Part shown: positions 1-11,900 of the stretch, one piece after another
Position numbering within the stretch: the first letter of the stretch is position 1
Layout of the letters: each line of letters begins with the position of its first letter
From: Eudorina sp. 2006-703-Eu-15
Lineage: Eukaryota > Chlorophyta > Chlorophyceae > Chlamydomonadales > Volvocaceae
Assembly: GCA_003117195.1 (NCBI GenBank)
Contig: BDSI01000047.1
Span: 372,001 to 436,000, forward strand
Direction of reading: 5' to 3'
DNA: 64,000 nucleotides
The notes under the pieces: generated by a model
What the model was told of the DNA's origin: nothing
The model's input: the letters and a program-made list of their open reading frames with translations, nothing else
Databases searched by the model: none
Made by a program: the position numbers and the translations under genes

Positions 1-313
1 CCCCGCTGCGGGAGTGCGGGCGTTGCTGACCTCTGCTGCCTTGCCCGCCGCCGCAGCCGCCGCAGAGGCGGCGGCGGCGGCGGCGGTGACGGCGGCGGCG
101 GCGGGGCCCATGGGCTCGCCCGCCAACGGCAGCGCGACCACGCCCTTCCGTACCTTCTCCGCCATGACGCCGTACAGCACAACGGGGTCGCCGCTGCTGC
201 CGGCGGCGCTTCAAGGACGTTTCAGTGACCCAGCAGTGACGTCCGAGCAGCACAAGGGCATCTCGCGTCTGGCGACCAGCAGCGGCCCCGCTGGCGGGCC
301 GACGGAAGTGCCA

Positions 314-344
<31 letters not shown>

Positions 345-3300
345 GAGCGGGGGCCGTGCCCGCGACCCATGGCAGTGACATGACGGCCGCGCCCATGATG
401 GCCCAAACACACAATCAACAGCTCGGTGGTGCTGCCGGTGGCGGAAGCGGCGCCGGCGCCGGCGGCGCTGCACAGCCGTCGCTGCAGAAGCCGTCGCCAC
501 AACACGTGCAGCAGCAGTCGCGGTTGAGAGACGACGACCCCACGTCCGGCTGCTCGGTCTCTGCGTCTCTAGGTGCTGGGTGTACGGAGCCGGTCGTACT
601 GCGCGCAGGCTCTCTGGGCGGCGGTGGCGGCAGTCAGTCGACGGGCACGGCGGCGACATTGGATGCCGACGGCGGCGGCAGCCGCAGTGGCGAACTCGCA
701 ACCGACAACGGTCTAAACAACCCGCACCACAAGCAGCGGACACCGCCGTCGCAGCCCCATACCGGCGCTCCCGCCGCCGCCAGTGACAGTGCTGGGATCG
801 GTGGCAGCAGCCGTGGCAGTGGCGGCAGCGGTGGCGGCGGTGCGGCCACCATACCGCCGCTGCCGCCCCGGCGGCCCTCCGTTGCGGGTGAGGGGCCCCC
901 GGGTAACCCCCAGGGAAAGGGGACCCCCTTTCGGCCGGGGCGACGGCTCAGCGGCTGCGGCGGAGGCGGCAGCGCCGTTGCAGCGCAGCTACAGCCCCCG
1001 CCGACAGCCGCACTTCAGCCGACAGTGCCCGCACTGACCCGCGGGTCGGACGGTGCCGCCGCAGCGGCGACAGTTGCGCCACCGTACGAAGGGTCGCCGG
1101 CTTCTCATCCACAGGCACGTCACAGCCGCAGGAGCAACGAAACGGGTACTAATGCCGTAGCCGTACCAGCTGCAGCTGCTGCTGGTGCGACTGTTGTGGG
1201 CGCTGCTGCCGCGAGGGCAGCCGCCGCGTCGCCGCTGCCCGCCAGGCGCTGGCTAAGCGAGGCTGACGGCCCGAACAGCAGCGGCGGCGGCGGCGGCGCC
1301 CTGCGTCATGCCAGGACGCGGATGCAGACCCTTGAGGTGTACGGCATAGCTACGCGGTCGTACGGTGGGCGCCGCCGTCACAGCGGATCAGGTTGGTGGG
1401 CGGCTCCGGTGTTATGGAGTGATGGGTGCGACAGGGGGTAATAGCGAAAACAGCAAATCACTCCCAGACACAGACAGGTATACCCGCTTTGACTTCATAA
1501 TGAGGCACCCAGAAGCCAGCCGGGGTCCTCTTTGGTGTGTGTGGGGTTCGAACAGAGCAGCAGCGGCTCACAGTGCCGTACACAGTCTGCAGTGTTCTTT
1601 TGTTGGGAGGCTTCCCGGGCGGCTGTCACCTGTGACCCACGGGTCGACATTACCAACCGTCCTCGCACCTCAACGCCTTTCTGGTAGTTCAAGTGGCTAC
1701 TGGGTTACAACGGTTACATATACTGGGTGCTGCGGATCTGTCGTATCTTTAATGTGTACGGAAAGGTACGGTTCTGTTGGCGGAGTCGGGGCGTTGACTG
1801 CATGACCATCCGGCCTCTGGCTCTGCCCCGCTTACCATCACAGCCGGAAACCCCCGGCCTCTCGAAACGTGCTGCGATGATGAATGCAATCAAGCGCCCA
1901 CTATATGAAACATCGGCATATGCTGTCGTCGGCGGTCGTACATTGAAAAGATGTTCAGGATCTTGATTTGAATCGAACCCGAATTCGAATCCCATCGGAT
2001 CCGCAGGCCCCGATGACGAGGTCGAGCTCAGTATGCCCCACAGGCGCAGCAGTGCCCCTGGAGAGGGGCTGGAGGGCGGCACGGCAATGATCCTTCCGCC
2101 GTACTACGCCACCGCCGGTGGGGCGACACCACCGCCGGTGGCGGCTGCGTCGTCCGCTGCCAGAGCGGCGGCGTCGGGGACGCTGCCCATGCGACTCAAG
2201 CTGGCGTACGGCATTGTCGGCGGCGGCAATGGAGGAGGGCAGCTGCGTGACTTGTATCTTGGGCGCGGCGGCGGCGGCGGCGGCGGCGGCAGTGGGCGGG
2301 CCGGTAGCAGCGGCGGCAGTAGCCTCAGCGGCAGCACTGGCGGCGGCGGAGGGCCCACGGCTGTCGATTTGCAGGCAAGGTCTACTCCCGTACCCCCGTA
2401 CTGCCGTACTACCCATCCCTTCATGCTTCCGCCTGCCATTTGACGCCCTGGCCAGCTGGCCTCCTGCACCTGCCCTCCTCCATTCCTTCCGTCGGAGTCC
2501 ACCACCTAGCAACTGAATACGTTACCGATAGGCCGAACGTCCCTCGTCGGGCCGTGCCCCGACCTCGCCCTCTTGCATTGCCTGCTCGGCACGGCGGGTG
2601 CTCTGTCTGTCCTGCTGCCCCACCTCCGTGTACACTGGGTGGTGGTGGTGGCCCCCGGGCGCCCCGGTGGGACCTCGTCAATCCACCAAACACCAACCAA
2701 CTCCATAACTCCCAACCGCCGACACGCCGCCCCCCGCCCCCCTGTCCAGGCCCTCACCCAGGCGGTACTTGTCGCCTCCAGGGCGGGCAGGAACCCACCG
2801 CCCACCGCCGCGACCAACATCCCCGCCGCCATCGCCACCGCCATAACCAGCGGACCCCGCTTCGGCCAGGGACCCATGGGTCACGGCCTCAGTCCCGGTA
2901 CGGCGCCGGGCGGCACCGCAGTGTCGTCCCCGCTCAGACCCCCTACCTCCCGCACCTCCGGACCCAGCCCCGGCCGCCCCCCGCCGCCGCCGCTGCCACC
3001 GCCGCCGCCGCTGCCATCCACGTCGAGCTCGGACGCCGCCGCCACTTCCGCCGCCGCCGCCGCCGCTGCTGAAGCTGGTGCTGCTGAAGCGCGGCCGCTC
3101 CTGCCTGGCGGTCAACTCCGATTGAGCTTGCAGATGTGGAAGGCAGCGGCCGCCGGGGGAGCTGGCCTGGACAGCTGTCGGGGGCTGGGCGAGGAGGAGG
3201 AGGAGGAGGAGGAGGAGGAGGAGGAGGAGGGCGGCGGCGGCGGCGGCGGTACAGCCGCGGGCCAAGGGGTGCCGCAGCCTGTGTACGACACTGACAGCTG

Positions 3301-4088
3301 TGAAAGTACTGCAGTCGGCACGCCCACTGCACGCAACCCGGTTGCGGCGGCTGCTGAAGCACAGCAAGGCACTCCACCAGTTCAGGCGCCTCCGTATTCC
3401 CCACCACCGCCGCCGTCGTCACAACAGGAGCTGCCATCGCAACCGCGTAGCACAACACATGGGACGCCGGCTACACCGGCGGACTGCCGGCAGTCGTACC
3501 ATGTCGTTCGTGAGGGCCGAGGGGGACCCGGCGCGGCTTGCGGACTGGCAGCGGCGTCATCCCCGGTACGTAACTGCACCGCGCCCTCCTCGCATGCACA
3601 CCACCACCACCACCGCAACCCGCCGCCGGCCGATGACCCCCTCGCCTCCGCTTCCACGCCCCTCCCCCTACTCGCGTACCCTCCCCCCCGCCCCCCTAAC
3701 CCGCATACCCTTCCCCCCGGGGGCTGGCTGTGTCCCTGTCCTCCCTGTTCTGCCACGTTCCTTCCCCAATCGGTTGGTCGCCTGTCGCTCGTTTGTTTGT
3801 GTAATGCGTCGATTGCTTGGTCGGGACTGGCAGCAGGCGGCGGCTGCGGCCTCACAGCACAAGGTATCCGACAGGACCTCCACCAAGGCGGCGGCGACGA
3901 AGGCGGAGGCCGCGAAGGCGGCGGCGATGGCGGCGGCGAAGGCGGCGGCGGCCTCCAGCGCCCTCCGCGCACCCGCACCGGCGGCGGCGGGTGGCAAGGC
4001 GCCTCCGTCTGTGGGCCCCCGGTCCGCAGCCGCAGTGCCGACGTGGGGCCCGGCAGGCGCTGCCACCAAGACCCGGCTGCCGCCCTAG
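1..4088 (+). CDS. Unrecognised low-complexity protein, 3' part of a gene entering from the left
   Basis: Plus-strand coding sequence rich in Ala, Gly, Pro and Ser, open from the left edge to a stop at 1439-1441, then in probable exons about 2005-2374, about 2870-3565 and 3834-4088 (stop TAG 4086-4088). The last junction is the best supported: donor gtacgt at 3566 and acceptor cag before 3834 are both phase 0. The 2005-2374 exon contains PDDEVELSMPHRRSSAPGEG and ends at a possible GC donor (cag|gcaagg). Visible features are Ala and Gly runs, a 13-residue Glu run near 3190-3229, and a final exon with a Lys/Ala-rich helix-like stretch (KAEAAKAAAMAAAKAAAA). No catalytic domain is visible. The start lies outside the window, and how the 14-1441 block joins the rest is not resolved. 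It could be two genes. No function is assigned. Confidence 0.4.
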
Positions 4089-5966
4089 TCCCCATTCCCC
4101 CCGGGGGCCGTGTCGGTGACCGCGACGGAGCTGTCCATGGGCGGTGCCTCTGACCCGACCCCGACCCCGGGCAGGGGAGGGCGCACCGCAGATCACCGGG
4201 TCATGTGGGGTCATGTAGGGTGGCTGCAGTCGCATGACTGCACGAAGCGGCGGCCGTGGGAGAGACGGGCTTGGGGAACGGGTAAGGTTGCAGCGGCGGC
4301 GGCGGCGGCCGACTTGGTGGTTGACGGGGTGGTTGGGACGAGATGATGTGTCTGGGGTCTGTTGGGCATCTGGACGGGGTGTCGTACAGTACGGTATGCA
4401 CCGGTGCTGGTCGTTGGTGTTACGGCGGGGAGGCGCGGGGCCCCCCTGGGCCCACCCACCCACCCACCCCCGCCTGCCTGCCTGCCTGCCTGCCTGCCGT
4501 GCGTGCATTGCGCTGCATGGCCTGGAGACCGGCCGGAGAGCGGGCGGGGACCGGAGTAAGGAGCGCGAGGAAGGATGTGGGGAAGGCCGCCTGTCTGCCA
4601 CACCTGCCAAGCCATTTGTGTGACGTCGTCAGGTTGCTAGCAGGCGCAGGGTGAGAGCGCCTGCTGGCAAGGGGGGGCCGGACGGAGGTGCGCAGCGCAC
4701 TGCAGCAGCTGGAGGTCTGAGACCTCGCAGCGAGTGGTTTCTCGGGCTATCTCACAGCGCTATCTTTGCTTGGTTTGATTTGCGACATTCGGGTGTCGGC
4801 CTTGGTGCTCATGGCTACTCGCCCCACCAGGGCGCTTTCGGTCGTGGCTGGACTGACTGATCTGCACCCTGCGGCACGTATGGAAAGGCGTGGGAAGCAT
4901 GCTCGCGATTCACTTTCTGCAACTATCTGATCTTTTTGGGGCACTATGGGACAAGCGGAACGTTTCTTTGTTTTAAAAAGCGTCAGTGTGGAAGCCGGTG
5001 CCAGCCGGTGCAAAGGTACAGTTCGTGAGGTTTCAAGCGGTCGGGACTGTGAGGCGGTTTCTCAGTTTCAGCCACACCCAATCAGTCCTAAGCTGATGGC
5101 GCGGTGATGCCATGCGAACCGAACCAATTGGCTTGATTGGCGCCAGCCAGCGTTCGGTCAACTTGAACGAGCTTGAACGGGAGCGTTGGGTACAGCAAAT
5201 TCTACGCCTCTTGCCAACAAGAAGCATACCAGCAACCAGCCGCATGTGCAATTCGTCCAGGATAAAAGGGAACAGAGGAAACCTACCTTACTGTACGGAT
5301 TTACTAGCGTGCCGGGAGCGGAACCTGCGGGTCGCTGAGCGCCAACCAGGTATCGACCTGTCCATACCAGTATGTCATCATTGGGTCGGTGGGTTCGGTA
5401 AGTCAGGTACAGGACAACTTGCCGCGGCAGCCATCTTTCAAATCAACCACCGCTGTACAACTGGTTATGAGCACAACGCTAGTCGTTTGGGGGCATAAAA
5501 TATATTATATGGCAAATTTGCTGTCCATCCACATCCTGGGTCTTGACTCCTTTACGCAAGATAATTACTCATCGCGCCAGGACAACGCATTCGTATCCCT
5601 AAGATATCCTTCATTGCATAATGCGTAATGGAATGCGAGCAGAATATCAGATTGCGCTGGTCGGCAGGCCTGGCTAACACGCCGTACGAACTGAAAGCAC
5701 AGAACTCCTTCCACCATCTGCTAACTCCAGTGTGGTCGCTTTAATGCAATATATTCGTTACAAAATGGCAGTGGCGTACTTTTGATTTGATTGCTCAATA
5801 AACTGTGATGGCGTCCGGGCACCCTTTGAGGCGTTGGACTGTATTTCAGGCCTATAAGCAAGCTATGGGATGGCAGCGAGGCGCAAAATGCCTGCTTTAG
5901 TGTGGTGCTTTGCTTGGGGTCGCATATCGGGCTCGACGCGTGCAGACTTTACTTTCGCGCTTCCCT
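4089..5966. other. Intergenic spacer with probable 3' UTR and downstream promoter/5' UTR
   Basis: GC-rich at first, with (CCCA)n and (CCTG)n runs at 4451-4498, then clearly more AT-rich from about 4740 to the start codon at 5967. I find no TGTAA signal after the stop at 4088 and no convincing coding sequence. The AT-rich half is the natural place for the promoter and 5' UTR of the gene at 5967, but no TATA box stands out. Confidence 0.5.
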
Positions 5967-8900
5967 ATGGGTTGCATCAACTCGAAATTGCGTCATCATC
6001 GACATGTGGCTGACGCGTTGGAAACTCAGGAGGTAAGCCTGGGCAGTGCAGGTACTTCAATGTCTGGGGTGTCAGCGCTTTCATTGCATGGACATCAGTC
6101 ATGTTGCGATTGCTCTCCTGGTAGTGGAAGCTGAAAGCGGGTGTCAGTATTGCGTTGTGCGCAGGCAAAGTTACCGTCACGTCTCACTGTTGTCGCCTCA
6201 CCACAAGAGGTTTCAGAAGAGCAGTATCTTCACGGAGTAAAGGTGAGCTTCACACTGTCTCCCACAGCTGCAAAACGTACCGCAAGCGTCTTTTTTGCGA
6301 GGGGTCAGCGTGGCTGTATGTAACTGGACGCCTGTGCTCGTGCTGATTCCGCCTTCGTTTCTTGTTGCTGCAGCTTTTTGGAGTCGGTGCATCTGGGGAC
6401 GCGACCTTGTTGTTCAGCCGGCTCGTCATCGCGCGCGGTCATGTCCTGGCAGCCGTGTTCGAGGGCCATGTCTCTCCCTCTGCTGCGGAGTACTGCCGCA
6501 GCAATTGCTGGGACGCCTTTGTCCAGGCGAACGCGAGCTGGCAGCAGACCCCGGCGGCAGCTGCGGTAAGCGACATCCTCGCACCAGCACCCGACACCGG
6601 AGTTGCACCGGCATCCTGTTGTTACCCCCCCCACCCACCCCTTCCCCGCCGTGTTGGGGAACATCTGGCGGCCAGAGGGCCAGAGGCCAGAGAGAGAGCA
6701 TCCGCCCTCAGGGGGCCCCGGCCTGGCCAGGGCGCCGGGCTGGGTGTGTGTGGGCTGTCGTCACTGTCATGACCTTAGCCCGCGGCGAGGCCAGGACCCG
6801 AACCTATCGACACCGAACCAAGTCAGGACAAACCCGGCGCCTCCCCCCTCCCCCCTCTCCGTAACTCCTCTCCTCGCCCCCCCCTCCCCGCGCCCGTGCG
6901 ATGGGTCGTTCCCACCGCCAACCCCCCGTTGCAGCCCCCACCCCCCGTTGCAGCCCCCATACGGCATTGACACAACATTTTTCATGCGCAGTCAGACGCG
7001 ACCCTGATGTGCGGAGGGAGGGGGGAGGGGGACCTATTAGGTGGACCCGCCCGGGCGGGTGGGTACCGTCGGCCCCCCCCTCACCGGGATACGGTACTGC
7101 ACAGGGCCCTGCCTGCCACCCGGCCCGGTGGAGGGCCCTGACTGCCTGCCTGCAGCCCAGCGCCACACGCCCCCCCAAGTGCCTCCGCCTGCCCCCTCCC
7201 GCTCCCCCTCCTGCCGCTCCCCCTCCTGCAGTTTGAAAATGTCTACCGATTTCCTATATCCCCCCCTTCCTCCCGCTCCCCCTCCTGCCGCTCCTGCCTC
7301 CTTGAACCCTTTGCCTACCTAACTGTATTATGTGTTAATACTGAATAATGAAAAACGGCATAGATCTATCTGTCCATGTACATCCCGCATTTGCCTGCTG
7401 ATATCTCTTATTGCATGAACGAACCAACCAACAACGTAACAACCAACAACCCACCCGTCGTCCGCAGCTCCGTGCCCTGGACCGCGGCTTCCTGACCAGC
7501 TCCAAGCACTCCCTGGAGACCCGCCTCTCCAGCGGCTGCAGCGCCACCCTCATGCACCTCGACCTCACCACCCGCACGCTGACCGTCGCCACGGTGGGGG
7601 CACACGGGGCGGTGGGGCTCGGCGTAGCCGCCACCAGCGCCGGCGGCGGCGGCGTCGAGGGGTACGACCGCACCTCCGCCGCCAGGGCCGCCGAGGCGAC
7701 GGCCGCGGCGGCCTCTCGGCGGGGGCGGCGCCGCTGGGGGGCTGGCGGGGGCGGCGGCAGCAGCGGGGCCCGTCGGGTGGCGGTTTCCGGCCCCGGCGGC
7801 GGCGGCGGGGGGGGCCCGTCGGTCGCATTGAGGCCGCTGGGCAGCTTTGCGACACTGGAAGCGCCCAGCGTGGAGGGCAGGTGAGGGACAGCCGGGCGGG
7901 GCGGGGCGGGGCGGGCTGCGGACGGAGGGTACGGTGCCCTGTGTTGGGGGGAAGCTCTTCGCCGCCACCCCGCCCGACACCGCAGCGCCCGTCCTAACCC
8001 CCGACTGCACGGCCCTGTTGCCGACCTGCAGCGACCCCGACCGAGGCCATCCATGCACCCCGGCGTTCCCGCTCTCTGCTCTCCCACACACAAGCTTTCC
8101 ACGACGTCAACCCCCTGCTACGAAAGTAAACCCATGTCTTGACACTTCCCCTCTCGCGCCCGCCTGTGCACGCTGCCGGTCCCCCCCCCTCACACGCACA
8201 CGCACACGCACTTGGGTGCATCAGGCAAGGGCTGTCCGGCCTGGTGGACTTTGTCCAGTCGGCCCTGGCGCCGCTGGGGGAGGGCCACACCGCGGGCGCC
8301 GCCGCAGCCTCCGCATCCGGGGCGGGGTCAGCATCCGCGCCTGCATCGGGCGGAGGGTCGGTGTCGGGGAACGTGACAGCGCCGTCGGTGTCCCCGCCGC
8401 CGCATCAGTCCCAGGAGCGGCTGTCGGGGGGGAGTGCGGGACCCAGCGGGGCGGCAGCTGGGCGACGGAGCGGCGGCGCGTCGACGCCGGGCGGTGCCAG
8501 CGGCGGCGGCGGCGCCGCCGCCGCCGCTGCCGCCGCTCCCCCGCAGGTCCTGGGCTTTGGTTGCGCGAAGGACGCCTCCCTTGTGTCCGCATTCGAGACC
8601 GCCGCCGCCGCCGCCGCGGGCGGGAGCCAGGCACCCAGCGCTCCGCCGGCGGGAGCAGCAGCAGCAGCGGCGGCAGCGACAGCAGCAGCGGCGGCGGCCT
8701 CCGCCCCTCCCCCTCAGCCCCAAGGCGGCCGCTTCTCGGCCCTCAGTCGCCTGCACTGCAGCTGCGACGTCAGGGTGACGAGCCGGCAGCTCGCCGCCGC
8801 AGACGAGTGTCTGGTGCTGCTGGCGGGCTGCGGCGGCGCAGGCGGCCGCGGCCTGGGCGGCGCGCGCGCCGCCTCCGCCGCCGCCGCCGCCTCCCGGACG

Positions 8901-11900
8901 GTCAGCGGGACCGTCCTGACGATGGGCCGGGGGAGCGGCCCGGGGACGGGTCAGGGCGCGAGCGGCGTTGACAGTGGCGGCGGAGGTGGCGGTCCCAGCG
9001 GGGCTTCCGCCGTGTCAGTCCGCGGCGCCCAGGGCAGCGGCAAGGTGCCCAGCGGCCCGGCCAGTCATGTCATGGTGGCGTCGTCCTCGTTGCCGCCGCT
9101 GCCCAGTCTGTGGGGCCCCGCGGGGGCGCTGAGTGCGGCGGACGCGGTGGCCCTGGCGCACGAGCTGGCGGGGGCGGGGGCGGGGGCGGGGGCTGACGCT
9201 GGGCCGCCTGCAGCGACGTCGGTGAGTGGCGTTGTGGGGCGGGGATGATGCCGCAACGGGTAGGCTGGTAGGTAGGCTGGTAGGTAGGCAGGATGGCTGG
9301 GTGGTTGGGTAACCCATGGCTTCCTGGCTGTTTCTGGCGCACGACGGCGGGGGGCGGGTCGGGGCAGGGCGGCGCTTAGGCAGCGGTCTGACCCGCTTCG
9401 CGCCGCAGCGGAACAGCCCCACTCGGAACGCCACCGATCGCCTCCCTCCCACCACCACCTCCACCACCACAACCATCATGATCGGTGTGCACTGTCCCGC
9501 CCTGATTTGCCGGGCCCTCTGCCTCGTCTTCTTCCGAACCGTGTCCGGCCGGACACTGCTGTGCAGGCCGCCGCCGTCGCCACCGGATCCAGGGGTGTGG
9601 GCCGGGACAACCGATTTGAAGTACTGTACGACAGTTACGACACAGAGGCTGTGGTCACCGCAGCCGCGGCCGCCGCGGCGGCGGTGGGGGGCGACGGACG
9701 GGGGTCTGCGGGTGCGGTCCCTGTGGCAGCACCCCCATCTCCGGCCGGTGCCTCCCGGGGGGACCGGAGCGCGGGGGCGGTCGCGTCGTTCGCGGTCGCC
9801 GCGGCGCTCCGAAACCGCAGACACGAGGCCGCACATTGGGGCGGAGACGGAGGTGAGCAGTGCCGAGCTTGGCAGCGAAGCGCAGTGCGGTGCTGTGCAG
9901 TGTGGAGAGGGGGATGAGATGGGGCGGGTTGGGGTGGGGTGGGGTTGAAAAGAAACAGCCCAGAAGGGGTAGGGTGGGGTGGGGTGGGGTGGGGCGGGTC
10001 GAGTTGAGGGATTGCTGCCTTGTTTGGTGGTGAGGACATTGGGTCGGGTGGGGTAGGTTGCGGTGCTGTGTAGTCAGGCGACTCAGGAAGGGGATAGACC
10101 CATGGGGTGGAGGCTGATCGCAGCCGGTGCCGTGACTGCCGTACACATCCACCCAGCCACCGCCCGGCCGACGCGGACCGAGATGGAGTTGTGTTTCCAC
10201 CTCTTAGGGTTGAAACGTCAGGGGCAGCAGGCGGGTGGCAACAGGAGCCAAGGAGAGGAAGCCGCGTGGGAGCAACACAGCCCTGACCGTACACGTCGTA
10301 CATGCTCGTACATTGGACGCAACCATGCTCGTACCGGCCTCCTCCAGCCCCGTCGCTTTCCCTTCCCCTCCCCTCCCTGTGTTCGCCCCAGGCCTCCCGT
10401 CACTGCCGCTGCCACCCCTGTCAGCCGCCTGCATCGCGGTGTGGCTGGACTGGGGCCCGGGCGGCGTCTCGACCCTGCCGCCGCCGCCGCCGCCGCTGCG
10501 GTACCAGCTACGGACGCCCGCCAAGTCCTCGCTCCGCTGGGAGGTGCTGCGGGCGTACTGCCGCTTCCGCATCGTTCGCCGCCGGCGGATTCTGGCGACA
10601 TGGCGCGGTCTCGTGACGGCACTGCAGGGTGCCGGCGGCGGGACAGGACCCGTGCCAAGCGGTAGCGGCGGCGGAGGCGGAGGCGCCGCCGCCGCTGCCT
10701 CTGGCGGCGGGCCGCCGGCGTGGGTACCCGCACAGCTTGCCACGCCACTGGGCGCGGCAGCGGCGGCGGCGGGTGGCGGCGGGCCGCAGGGCAGTTACGA
10801 GTCAGTCGTGGCCGGCGGGGGTACGGCAGTGGGTGTACGGACAGCGTCGTTCACGTCGCGCCCGCCGGTGATGATGGAGTTTGTCGAGGAGCTTCCGACG
10901 CCGGCCGTCGAGTCGGAGGTGCTGGATGTGGTGGGCGGGTTGCGGAGTCGTCTCCAGGGAGGGGACTTGGCGGCGGGTGGCGCCGCCCTCCGCAACGTCA
11001 CCGCCAGCGCCGCCGTCGGCGTCGGCTCCGCTAGCGCCGTCGGCATGTCGCTCGCCACCGCGCCACTGGCCGCCGCGACGTTGGACGAGTTGCACACCCA
11101 CTCGGCTTCCGCCGCGGCGCCGTACGGCATCAGCGGCTTAGTCATGGCGCCGATGGGCAGTTCGGAGGAGGCGATGCCGGAGGGGCAGGAGGAGGAGGAG
11201 TCGTCTGGCGCCGCCGCCGCAGCGGCAGCAGCAGCCTCAGCCGTCAGCGGCGCGGGCACCAACAAGAGCAGCCCAGGGGCCGGTGCCGGCGACGCAGCGC
11301 TGCGCCGGGGCCGGGTCGGCGCAGAGGCGGCGGCGGCGGCGCCACCGGCGGCGGCCGCCGTGTCCCTGCAGCTGGCGCAGCGGAGCTTCGTGCTGCCGTA
11401 CGTTTCCTCCATGTCGCAGCGTGCGAGGGCGCTGTTGGGGATGCGGCCCAGCCACTCCACACCGGACATCCAACGAATCATGACGTCGTCGCTGGCGGCG
11501 CGTTCCCGCGGCAGTAGCCAGCGCGACGGCGCCGCCGGCAGTGGCAGCGGCAGCGGCGCCGGCGGCGGCGGCGGCAGCGGCGCTGCCGCCGCCGACGCGT
11601 CCGGCACCGCCCGGACGGAGGCGCAAGCCGCCGACGCCGCCGACGCCGCACAGGCTGAGGCCGAGGCGATGTCGTACACTCGCGGCAGCAGCCAGGCGTC
11701 CAATGCGGCCACGGGCGGCGGGGGCGCCGCCGACGCCATCGCCGCCGGCACCTCAGTCACTACCGACGGCGGCGGCGGCGGCGGCGCCGGCGAGTCGGGA
11801 TCCCAATTCGATTGGTCTCTGGTAATGGCCTCCGTACACAATAACTCGGGCACTCGGCTGTCCAATTCCGCGGGACACACCCCAATACCCTCCACAGCCG

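Noticed and set aside
1540..1560. tRNA-like ggttcgaa (also near 27197)
   Set aside because: No A box at the right distance and no acceptor or anticodon stem can be formed around either site.
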